Source: Globobulimina sp.
Taxonomy: Eukaryota; Foraminifera; Rotaliida
DNA length: 6,261 nt
Direction of reading: 5' to 3'
Assembly (NCBI GenBank): GCA_003354225.1
Contig: PIVH01000329.1
Span: 1 to 6,261, forward strand
A program made the translations under genes and the position numbers. Shown one piece after another: positions 1 through 6,261 of the stretch (position 1 is the first letter of the stretch; every line of letters begins with the position of its first letter). The notes under the pieces were generated by a model that saw only the letters and a list, made by a program, of their open reading frames with translations, did not search any database and was not told the DNA's origin.

Positions 1-117
1 TATTCATCAATTGCATCATCATTAAATATTAAATATCCAAAAATAAAAATATCAATACAACAAACAAGTGATAGTGAAGGATATAAACAAGATTTATTAG
101 TTTTTGAATGTATGTGA
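1..117 (+). CDS. possible 3' end of an upstream protein-coding gene (partial)
   Basis: The first frame of the plus strand is open from the window edge for 38 codons and closes at TGA 115-117. The peptide ends in the sequence KQDLLVFECM and contains TSDSEGY. Its mixed polar and hydrophobic composition looks more like a protein C-terminus than random AT-rich DNA. No start codon or domain can be seen because the 5' part is outside the window, so this could be the last exon of a plus-strand gene. An open run of this length in AT-rich DNA can also occur by chance. I do not recognise the protein. A T-rich stretch (about 165-181) follows, as in a 3' UTR or spacer. Confidence 0.3.
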   Translation, partial: YSSIASSLNIKYPKIKISIQQTSDSEGYKQDLLVFECM

Positions 118-282
118 TTGTAATTGTTTGTTTGCTTTGTTTTAATGTTTTGTTGTTTGTAAATATATTTTTATTTTTTTTTGAAAGTGAAAAGGTTTTG
201 TAGAAAGAAGTAGAGTCAATCACGTCGTCAATCTAGAAAGTATAGAAACACCTTTTACTCAAATCTTAATTTAAAATATTAT
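118..282. other. AT-rich spacer upstream of the calpain gene
   Basis: No coding signal is seen. The stretch is dominated by T-rich words (repeated TTTG/TTGTTTG at 123-160, then a poly-T run near 172-181). It should hold the 5' UTR and promoter of the calpain gene, but no TATA box or other motif stands out from the general AT-richness. An in-frame stop (TAG 211-213) lies upstream of the calpain ATG. Confidence 0.4.
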
Positions 283-2392
283 ATGGCATTGACGGTTCCG
301 TCTGGACCCTATGGCCAAGCGCCGCAACCCAAGGCAGAAGAGGCAATGCATGATGGCGCAGTTAGTTACAAAATGTTGGACTCAACGAACATCTCTCACC
401 GCGAGATCCAATTACTTCGCGACCAGATCTGGCGAATGAGACATCCCAATGCCGCCGAACGAGAACGTCTATGGCCTTCCGATTTGCGGCCAAAAGTGAC
501 GGAGTTGAAAGACATTGCGACGCAAAGAGTGTTCCAATGGGAATCTGACACGACTTGGTTTCGAGCGTACGAAGTCGAGTTGCACCAATTTACAGGTTTT
601 GATATATGAAATGTGCGAATCTGCGCAGTGCGAAAATGCGTCATCGATGACTGCATAAAATAAATAGGCTTCCAATTCGTTTTAGATTTCACCGGCACCA
701 CAAACCACGAAATCCAGGGCACCTTTGGCGTGAATGGGAGCCGCGTCGAGGCCAACTTACAGCCGTTCGAGTTAGAAACCATTTGTTTAGTGTCCCGCAA
801 CAAATTGGACCCCTTCAAATTCAGTGTGAAGATGTCGTGGACGACGAGCGATGTCCACCCCGCCATCTTGCAGACCGCCTTAGCGATGAACGAACATCGC
901 ATCAAATCCGAGTATGAGTTGATGTCTTCGGCCGGCATCTCGCAAGGCGACGACTACAACACATTGCGGCACAAACTGCGCGGCGCCGGCATCGAGTTCG
1001 TGGACCCCGACTTTTATCCGTCTGTCGGCGCCTTGTATGTGGACGGCGACTCCTCTTCGAAGATCAACGAGGAACAGGTAATGTGGCGGCGCTCCATGGA
1101 TTTCTGCAAAGACCCCGCTTATTTTAAGGACGGCATCGATCCGGAAGACGTGCAACAGGGCCGATTGGGCGATTGCTGGTTCTGCTGCTCCTTGGCTTCG
1201 ATGAGCGAGCGGCCCTTTTTGGTGGAACGGCTGTTTGTTACTCGCGACGGCGGCAAAGAAGGTATACTGTATACAATAAAAATATATTAAAATATATTAA
1301 AATATGTGAATAATATCTGAAGGCATTCATGTGGTGAATTTCTGGCATAATGGCATCAAAGAAGAGATCATTTTGGACGATTACTTTCCGTGCAAACCGT
1401 TCAGCGGTCCCATTTACACCAAAACCGCCGACGACGAGCAGTGGGTCGCCATTTTGGAGAAAGCCTACGCGAAAATCTATGGTTGCTACGAGCGATTAGT
1501 GAGCGGCTCGCCGTACCATTCCTTGCCAGATTTGACTGGAAACCCGGCGGAGATCTACGAGTTGCACGACGACGAACATTTGATTGGTCTGTGGGACAAG
1601 TTGGTGGCTTGGAATCTGAGCGAGGACAATTTGATGAGCGTGGCCTGCGACGAGGCGTCGCGAAAAGATCCCACCGCGGCCGGCCTAATGAAGGACCATT
1701 CGTACACTATCTTGGACGGCAAAGAGAGCCAGAAATTGAATGTCCGCTTGTTAGAGATCCGCAATCCGTGGGGCCACGGCGAATGGACTGGCGACTGGAG
1801 CGATTTTAGTCCGTTGTGGACGCAGACGGCGCGGAACGAATTCGGCATCGCCGAGGAGCTGGACCCCGACGACGGCGCTTTTTGGATGTGTTGGGAGGAC
1901 TTTTTAGCGTATTTCACCACTTTGACGGTCTGCTATTGTCGGAGGGATTGGGTCGATGCCCGGGTGCCCGTGATATTGAACTACGACTTTGCGAATCAGC
2001 AATTGGCCACGAACCCGGTCCGCATGGTCGTGCCAAAGGGAGGCAAAGCAGAGTGGGTCGCCATATTCCAACAAGATTTGCGTGAACAGACCGCGCCGCC
2101 CTATGTGGATCTGACTGCGTTGATATTCAAAGAAGGCGCCAATGGCAGTCGCGAAGCCATTGGTTTTGTGGGCTGCGAGTCGGCGCGACAGGTTTTTGGC
2201 GGCTTTACGCCGGACGACAAGGACCAAGACACCAATGACCCGTTGGAGGCGGGCTCGTATCTCATTGTGCCGTTTACGTCTGGCCGCCATTGGGACGAAT
2301 CGAGCGGTGATCAGCGCCAAATTGCGTTGTCGTGCCATGCGCATTCGGTGGGCCAAAATGTATGGATATCTAAGCCCAAAATGGATGTCTAG
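283..2392 (+). CDS. calpain-type cysteine peptidase (family C2), three exons, 652 aa
   Basis: Joining 283-595, 686-1261 and 1323-2392 gives one open frame of 652 residues ending at TAG 2390-2392. The start is the first ATG after an in-frame stop at 211-213; an extra 5' exon is not excluded. The calpain protease core runs from about residue 195 to 480. Catalytic Cys268 is in QGRLGDCWF, His422 in DHSYTILD and Asn444 in IRNPWGHGEW. The Cys-His and His-Asn spacings (154 and 22) match the family. The core also shows DDYFPC, EKAYAKIYG and DLTG. Residues of about 480-652 form a beta-rich C2-like tail ending near GSYLIVPF, as in calpains of the calpain-15/SOL or DEK1 type. No EF-hands, zinc fingers or membrane spans are seen. 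Residues 85-180 look like another beta-rich domain of unknown identity. Known calpains are cytosolic, usually Ca2+-dependent, and cleave proteins at limited sites; substrate and Ca2+ dependence are not readable here. Oddities: Cys271-Cys272 directly after the active-site segment, and Asp at 421 where Gly is usual before the His. Leucine is mostly TTG. Confidence 0.92.
596..685 (+). other. calpain intron 1 (90 nt, phase 1)
   Basis: The upstream frame runs into a stop at 607-609, while calpain coding resumes in another frame. A donor ACAG|GTTTTG at 595/596 and an acceptor TTCGTTTTAG|AT at 685/686 join the exons in phase, giving HQFTDFTGTT across the junction. The intron ends in a short T-rich tract. 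An alternative donor at the GT near 614 would require reading through the stop, so this pair is preferred. The intron also contains the palindrome GTCATCGATGAC at 640-651. Confidence 0.75.
1262..1322 (+). other. calpain intron 2 (61 nt, phase 1)
   Basis: The donor GAAG|GTATAC lies at 1261/1262 and the acceptor CTGAAG|GCATT at 1322/1323. Splicing joins GGKEG to IHVVNFWHNG without a gap in the conserved calpain core, just after the catalytic-Cys helix (LVERLFV). The interior is almost pure A/T, with the near-repeat AAAATATATT occurring in tandem. The contrast with the GC-rich exons on both sides marks it clearly. Confidence 0.87.
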
Positions 2393-2442
2393 CTACAGAT
2401 AATTATTATGGATGTCGAAAGTAATGATATCACCAATTTATT

Positions 2443-2506
2443 GTGATGATAGCTTAAGAAAAGCATCTAATTCAAGGAGATTTGGGTTCAAATCCCTATC
2501 ATCACA
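2443..2506 (+). pseudogene. tRNA-like element, probably a degenerate tRNA
   Basis: GTGATGA at 2443-2449 pairs perfectly with TCATCAC at 2499-2505, leaving A2506 in the discriminator position. The complementarity extends to 11 bp (2442-2452 with 2496-2506). The T-arm has the canonical loop TTCAAAT between GGG and CCC, and GGTTCAAATCC matches the internal B-box. TAGCTTAAGAA at 2450-2460 resembles an A-box, with GCTT/AAGC as a 4-bp D-stem around a loop of only 5 nt. The anticodon region is too short. ATCTA/GAGAT can enclose a 7-nt loop whose central triplet reads TCA, but then no variable loop remains. Total length is about 64 nt instead of about 72. A tRNA that lost roughly 8 nt, a SINE head, or a mitochondrial-type tRNA copied into the nucleus would all fit. 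A functional gene is unlikely. Confidence 0.42.
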
Positions 2507-2790
2507 GAAATGCCAACATATTTTATGATTGCAGTGGTATTTAGCTGTGGACATTGGATGATATCACCGATTGTAAATGGAATACTCTTTGCAGTTTTGC
2601 TACTTTTCATAATTTTTGATATTTGCGTAAATCGTCCTGTTTTTTTGTTGTTTTTTGTTCTGAAATATCTTTTATTTTTTATGCATCCATTGTTGACACC
2701 TTTTCCTTTTTTAATATCGATGCCAAAAAATATTCCGTTTTTGACTTTAATTTCGCCAATAAATTGAACAGTTCCTTTTGATTTATCCAT
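2488..2790 (-). CDS. CAP-Gly domain protein, truncated, probably a gene fragment
   Basis: The frame opens at ATG 2790-2788 (a TAA stop lies six codons upstream) and gives 100 residues. Residues of about 5-60 match a CAP-Gly domain: KGTVQFIGEI, NGIFFGIDI, then KGVNNG in place of the usual GKNDG, and KNKRYF followed by GRFTQISKI. CAP-Gly domains bind the C-terminal EEY/F tails of tubulin and plus-end proteins. Here the usual Trp is Phe (GIFFG) and the hallmark GKNDG motif is altered, so binding may be weakened. After a short Lys/Ser linker, residues 70-94 (IGDIIQCPQLN ... IIKYVG) look like the start of a second CAP-Gly domain, which breaks off. The last five codons and the TGA lie inside the 3' half of the tRNA-like element. 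No continuing exon is visible on this strand down to position 1. Codon use is AT-rich, unlike the converging calpain gene. It could be a pseudogene or a spliced gene whose other exons are elsewhere. Confidence 0.6.
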   Translation of the reverse strand: MDKSKGTVQFIGEIKVKNGIFFGIDIKKGKGVNNGCIKNKRYFRTKNNKKTGRFTQISKIMKSSKTAKSIPFTIGDIIQCPQLNTTAIIKYVGISVMIGI

Positions 2791-2951
2791 CAATAAAACC
2801 TTTAATTAGTACGCAGTTTGCTTAATTATTGAGTGTGTTGATAATATGCAGCAAATACCTCGTCGAATAAATGGACATCAATAAAGATGGGAGGAGTATT
2901 ATTCTCATTCAATTGTTTCTGTTCGTTTTCTTCCAATCACTATACAGACAC
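2791..2951. other. AT-rich spacer, no gene seen
   Basis: This lies between the CAP-Gly frame and the 3' tail of the retrotransposon. The minus strand has only an 18-codon frame from 2876 that resembles nothing known. It could hold the 5' UTR or an upstream exon of the CAP-Gly gene, but no CAP-Gly N-terminal segment is recognisable. AATAAA words occur at 2792-2797 and 2758-2763 on the plus strand, but they are far from the calpain stop codon. Confidence 0.4.
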
Positions 2952-2961
2952 TTTTTTTTTT
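2952..2961 (-). repeat. homopolymer A tract, candidate 3' tail of the retrotransposon
   Basis: There are ten consecutive T on the plus strand, preceded in the element's sense by GAAG. This is the strongest homopolymer near the end of the element and sits about 170 nt past the ORF2 stop, a plausible length for a 3' UTR plus tail. Sequence further on (positions below 2951) has no feature of the element. Confidence 0.4.
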
Positions 2962-3056
2962 CTTCAAAACACTAAGAAATCAATTAAAGATTCCACCTTA
3001 TACTCAAGCAAGGAACACTAAATAAATAGTAAACACAAAACAAGGATATAGGCCCT

Positions 3057-3062
3057 TTTATT
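3057..3062 (-). terminator. candidate polyadenylation signal AATAAA of the retrotransposon
   Basis: On the minus strand AATAAA occurs about 70 nt after the ORF2 stop, inside a 3' UTR with no other coding signal. In this AT-rich DNA such hexamers also occur by chance, and the 3' end may instead be set by the A-tract near 2952-2961. Confidence 0.3.
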
Positions 3063-3133
3063 TGGAGGTGAGGCCAATGAACAAAGGTAAATATAAAAAT
3101 ATTTGAAACTAGTACAGAGGTACTAAAGTTTCC

Positions 3134-4009
3134 TTAATCCGAAAGGATCGGAGATATATTCGTAAGATCCACTTGGTATAGGTAGTTAAATCTTTTTGTT
3201 TCTTTTACAAATTGAAGAAGAGTTTTCCATATTGCTACTTGAGTAGGTATTTCTAGTTCGTCAACAATGGCTGGAGGACGTTTGATAGTATATGGATAAA
3301 ATAGGTCTTCTAAGTGGATGCGTGCTCCATTTCGAAAGCCAATCCATATTTGTTCAAGCGAGTCCATCATTCGTCGTCTTTGGTTTGTATAGTATGGGCA
3401 TTTTACAAAGTAATGATGTATGGTTTCAGCAGTATTCAGTGTGCATTTATCACAGTTTGGTGAGCTAATTTGTGAGTTATCAGAGTCTGTAAATTTATGT
3501 TTGAATAAAAAATTATTTAGTTCAATATGACCAGAAATGATTCGATTGAGGATTGCAGATTCGTCTTTATTTAAGAATTTGACAATTTTATTCAGTTTAT
3601 TATGGAGGGATGGATTATATTTAAACATTTTATAGCTATCTTGTGATGGTTTGGTATTTCTTTTGGCCCACGTTTTACTCCAATTATATCTAATCTGTTT
3701 ATGTAATTGTGTAATCGTGGTATTATACGAGATGTTACTAAAGAGGTTTGGGTCGTAATTGGTATGGTTGGCTGCAAAATTTGCCAAACGATCTACCTCA
3801 TCATTAAATATGTTGTTATTATGGGATTTTATTTTGATAAAAGATATAAAAGTATTTGGTTTTTTATTTTGGATTTGGAGCAGTTTGATAAAAATATTTT
3901 CAATTTTTAATTTTGTTTCATTATATCGTGGGTAATTTTGGCCATTTATAAATTGGAGGACTGGGAGATTGTCAATGTAGATTTTATAATGGATTTTTAT
4001 ATTATTCAG
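3134..4009 (-). pseudogene. ORF2 segment 3: second half of RNase H and C-terminal zinc knuckle
   Basis: The frame is open for about 291 codons to the stop at 3134. It restarts RNase H with LNNIKIHYKIYIDNLPVLQF, placing the third catalytic Asp at 3973-3971. KIKSHNNNIFNDEVDRLAN (last acidic residue at 3793-3791) corresponds to the closing HxG..NE.AD.LA motif, although the Gly after His is Asn here. Downstream, a region with LNRIISGHIELNNFL precedes a CX2CX9HX4C zinc knuckle (Cys codons at 3454 and 3445, His at 3415, Cys at 3400) in NCDKC ... HYFVKCPYY. This knuckle sits after RNase H in many I-superfamily and related LINEs and probably binds nucleic acid. The segment is in the same frame as segment 1. 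Confidence 0.86.
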
Positions 4010-5505
4010 TGGATTGCCTCGATTTCCGCGGTTGTGATCGTAACCGGGATTTTAAAGTAATATACCTTTTTATATGGGTATCTGTGTGCTGGTTGGGAGG
4101 GTATATAGACTGCAGAGCCTCCTTTGCCTGGATTAGGGGCACATGACCCGTCTGTGAATGAAATTATTATTGAATTATCTGTTGGATTGGTTGGGAATGC
4201 TGGGGAATAAATCACTGTATAATTTGTGGGGATATTTGTTAAGTTATAAGTTGGAGAAGAAGTGACTTGGATTTTCTTCATTTTTTCAAGATTCTGAGTG
4301 AATATTTTTATTTGTGGGTCGTTTTGGTTTCGTTTTGCAGCAATTATCAATGGATTTTTGTTTAGATTTGTAAATTTATTTGGTTTGTTTTTTCTTTTTC
4401 TGCGATAATTATGGTTCTGTATTATTTGTTGGTAATTTTTTAGGTTTTCATATGTTTTACGCAATGGATGGTATGAGTCATTATAATAAACTCTGGCCAA
4501 TTGTCGCATGGTTAGATAGTGGGCTCTGTTGGAGATTGGTTCGATTTTCAATATATACTGTAAAATATCAATTGGTGTATCTAAACGGCACGGGATTGCT
4601 AATCGGAGGAATTTATTTTGGAGTATTCTTAATAAATCATTTGTATCATACGGGAAATAGTGCGTTAATCCATATTCAATTCTAGATCGCGCCAATGATT
4701 TATATAAAACTGCAATGGATAACGGTGTCAGATTTATTCCTGATTTTATGGTGAAATAAAGCCGCCAGTAACTATGCATTGTTTTTGCTCTTATTTTTGC
4801 AAAATGGGCGTGGAAATTTAACTTTTCATCAAACCATAGGCCCAGATATCTGGCTGTCTGTTCGTATTGGATTGGATGTTTGTGAATGGAATATTTACTT
4901 ATTTTGGTTGATTTATTGGAATCAGGGTCAGTTTTTAGTGTATATTTTGGGTACAAATTTATAGGATTACCATGGGAGAAGTTCATAGACGCACATTTTG
5001 ATGGATTTATCATAAGCTGCCATTTGTCACACCAATTACTGAAATTATTTAATTCTTTTTGGAGGAATTTATATCGGAGTGGGTCCTTTGTGCCTGGACT
5101 GGTCCAGAAAGCAGTATCATCTGCAAAGCAAGCAAAATGGACATAATTTGGGAATTGTAATTCAAAATCATTTGTAAATAGTATATAGAGGATGGGGGAC
5201 AGTGCAGATCCTTGCGGAACACCTATTGGCTGTGCGACCCAATTTGATTCAGCATTTTTTGCAATGACTTTTGTGAATCTAGTTTGGATAAAAGATGCCA
5301 GAACATTCAATATATTTCCTTTAATATTATTTTTAATCAATTTGTATAAAAGTCCATTATGCCAAACACTGTCATATGCCTTTGAGAAGTCCGTAAAAAC
5401 AACATCAGTATCACTGACCATATCAAAAGAGGTTTGTATGTCAGTTATAAAAGTTGTAAGCACATCGTCGCAGCAGCGATTTATTTGGAACCCGCATTGG
5501 TAGTT
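4009..5505 (-). pseudogene. ORF2 segment 2: reverse transcriptase core, thumb, and first half of RNase H
   Basis: The open frame runs 5550-4006, but RT homology begins at NYQCGFQINR (5505). The RT catalytic residues are all present: FTDFSKAYDSV (first Asp at 5391-5389), GVPQGSALSPILY, and FADD (the two Asp at 5121-5116). NPSKC and ARYLGLWFDEKLNF (motifs 6 and 7) follow. The thumb segment includes LARSRIEYGLTHY and LQNKFLRLAI. A basic, Asn-rich linker (RRKRKNKPNKF) leads into RNase H, with the first catalytic Asp in SFTDGSCAPNPGKGG (4152-4150) and the Glu in TAEIEAIH (4026-4024). The frame stops at TGA 4008-4006 in the middle of RNase H, while the domain continues one frame back from about 4009. 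Coding is very AT-rich, with many Asn, Lys, Ile and Tyr. Confidence 0.88.
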
Positions 5506-6259
5506 TCTCGACACAAAAATGTTGGAGACGATTTGCAAGGATTTTCTCAAAAACTCTCCCTAGACACGACGAGACTGCAATGGGTCGGTAGTTTTTAGGA
5601 TTACTGTGGTCTTTATAGGGTTTCGGGATTGGAAGTAAGTGTGAAAAGTTCCAATATCCCGGGAATAGTCCTTCAGTCATGCAATTATTAAACAATGGCA
5701 GAAGACAATTAATTAATGCTTCACCTCCATGTTTTATCATTTGGTTATGGATTCTGTCTGGTCCGTATGCTTTATGGGTATCTAAATTGCGAATAACTGA
5801 ACGAATTTCATATGATAAAATTGGATCATTAAGTATTTGGTATTTGCTATTTAAAATCGGTATTTCTGTGTTAATTTGGGAGGGGGATTGTATTTCATTA
5901 TTCATATTTTGTATTTGTTTATTTTTCATTATATCTCTGCTAATATTATTAGTATTTATTGGGTTATTTCTATGGTTTAAGAGGTATTCTGGGACGAATT
6001 TATCAATGTATTTATGCCAATTACTATGGGTTTTATTTGTTTTTGGCTTCGGAGGTCTCGCCATGGCCTCTTGGAGAGCTTTTGCTTGTTTTATTGGATC
6101 AGTTATATTTAGGTCATTTTTATAGTTTAATGGTGGGATATTATTGGTACTGATATCATTTGATTTATTGCATGATATTGTACGCCAAAAACGTCTGCCA
6201 TAGTCCTTGCACGTTTGTATGTATTTATTTAATCGGACATTATAATCGTTTTTCGCTGT
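5505..6259 (-). pseudogene. ORF2 segment 1: linker and N-terminal part of the reverse transcriptase
   Basis: This frame is open from the window edge for about 252 codons before similarity ends at FCVEK (5504-5506). The true start is outside the window, so the ATG at 6064 is internal. Residues encoded at 6199-6175 (GRRFWRTIS) fit the linker between endonuclease and RT in LINE ORF2 proteins. RT motifs follow in order: SYEIRSVIRNLDTHKAYGPD (motif 1), then FPGYWNFSHLLPIPKP, then NYRPIAVSSCLGRVFEKIL with ANRL (motifs 2 and 2a). The protein would prime reverse transcription of the element RNA at a nicked target. After FCVEK the frame loses similarity and ends at 5441, while the RT continues in the next frame from 5505. 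Compared with relatives, about four or five residues seem to be missing at this junction. Confidence 0.85.
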
Positions 6260-6261
6260 TA

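Larger units (their letters stand above)
2952..6261 (-). mobile_element. non-LTR retrotransposon (I superfamily, RT + RNase H), 5'-truncated by the window edge
   Basis: On the minus strand the order is: linker before the RT, reverse transcriptase, RNase H, CCHC zinc knuckle, 3' UTR and an A-rich tract. No integrase, protease or LTR is seen. RNase H downstream of an RT in a LINE-type ORF2 is typical of the I superfamily (I, Loa, Ingi, Tad1 and relatives) and excludes Jockey-like elements without RNase H. The endonuclease and any ORF1 would lie beyond 6261. The 3' boundary is inferred from the run of ten T at 2952-2961 (plus strand), which reads as GAAG plus a poly(A) tail in the element's sense. 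An earlier end just after the AATAAA at 3062-3057 is also possible. Target-site duplications cannot be tested because the 5' end is missing. The coding frame is broken twice, so the copy is presumably not autonomous. Confidence 0.88.

Noticed and set aside
29-223. 64-codon minus-strand frame near the left edge
   Set aside because: Low-complexity Lys/Ile/Phe/Asn sequence from T-rich DNA, with no recognisable motif.
396-938. 180-codon minus-strand frame opposite calpain exons 1 and 2
   Set aside because: It is a shadow of the GC-rich calpain coding strand, spans the calpain intron, and shows no domain or family-like motif.
1270-1312. AAAATATATT near-repeats as a regulatory or transposon repeat
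   Set aside because: They lie wholly inside a 61-nt intron and are simple AT-rich low-complexity sequence.
1816-2402. Overlapping Arg-rich plus-strand and minus-strand frames within calpain exon 3
   Set aside because: Their Arg/Ala-rich composition is what GC-rich coding DNA gives in wrong frames; calpain motifs explain this stretch.
2510-2767. 85-codon hydrophobic plus-strand frame
   Set aside because: It lies antisense to the CAP-Gly frame, which has clear domain motifs.
4380-6153. Hydrophobic plus-strand frames that look like membrane proteins
   Set aside because: They are the antisense of the retrotransposon ORF; Asn/Lys/Ile-rich coding read backwards gives Phe/Leu/Val-rich peptides.
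3134-6261. A viral or LTR-type (Gypsy/Copia/retrovirus) polymerase
   Set aside because: There is no integrase, protease or LTR. The RT motif spacing, RNase H placement and C-terminal CCHC knuckle fit an I-superfamily LINE.
1-6261. A CRISPR array, bacterial operon or phage system
   Set aside because: No regularly spaced repeats, Shine-Dalgarno-led genes or phage genes are seen; the introns and gene families are eukaryotic.

Overview
The window is nuclear DNA of a eukaryote. It holds a three-exon calpain gene with short GT-AG introns (90 and 61 nt), a CAP-Gly (microtubule-binding) reading frame, and a non-LTR retrotransposon whose coding DNA is very AT-rich. Standard stop codons are used. I cannot name the lineage: the calpain fits the broad protist/invertebrate group of calpains that lack EF-hands, and the genes do not decide between protist and small invertebrate.

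Layout. Positions 1-117 may be the 3' end of an upstream plus-strand gene. Positions 118-282 are AT-rich spacer. Positions 283-2392 (plus) carry a complete calpain-type cysteine peptidase of 652 residues, with catalytic Cys268, His422 and Asn444 visible. Its exons are much richer in G+C than everything around them. Just downstream, positions 2442-2506 form a compact tRNA-like unit with a perfect 11-bp terminal stem, a canonical T-loop/B-box and shortened D and anticodon regions. Converging on it from the other strand (2790-2488) is an AT-rich reading frame with one full CAP-Gly domain and the first part of a second. This frame runs straight into the tRNA-like unit and stops inside its T-loop. 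Positions 2791-2951 show no gene.

From about 2952 to the end of the window (minus strand) lies an I-superfamily (LINE-type) retrotransposon. In its own 5'-to-3' order it carries the linker before the reverse transcriptase, the reverse transcriptase, an RNase H domain and a CX2CX9HX4C zinc knuckle, followed by a short 3' UTR and an A-rich tail. Its 5' part (endonuclease and any ORF1) lies beyond position 6261. The ORF is broken by two frameshifts, near 5505 and 4009, that cancel each other: the outer segments share one frame and the middle 1.5 kb is in another. No nonsense codon interrupts any segment, so the copy looks young but inactive.

The genes do not form an operon or pathway. The most unusual stretch is 2420-2570, where a truncated tandem CAP-Gly frame abuts a shrunken tRNA-like element downstream of the calpain gene. 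I see no convincing new defence or regulatory system.
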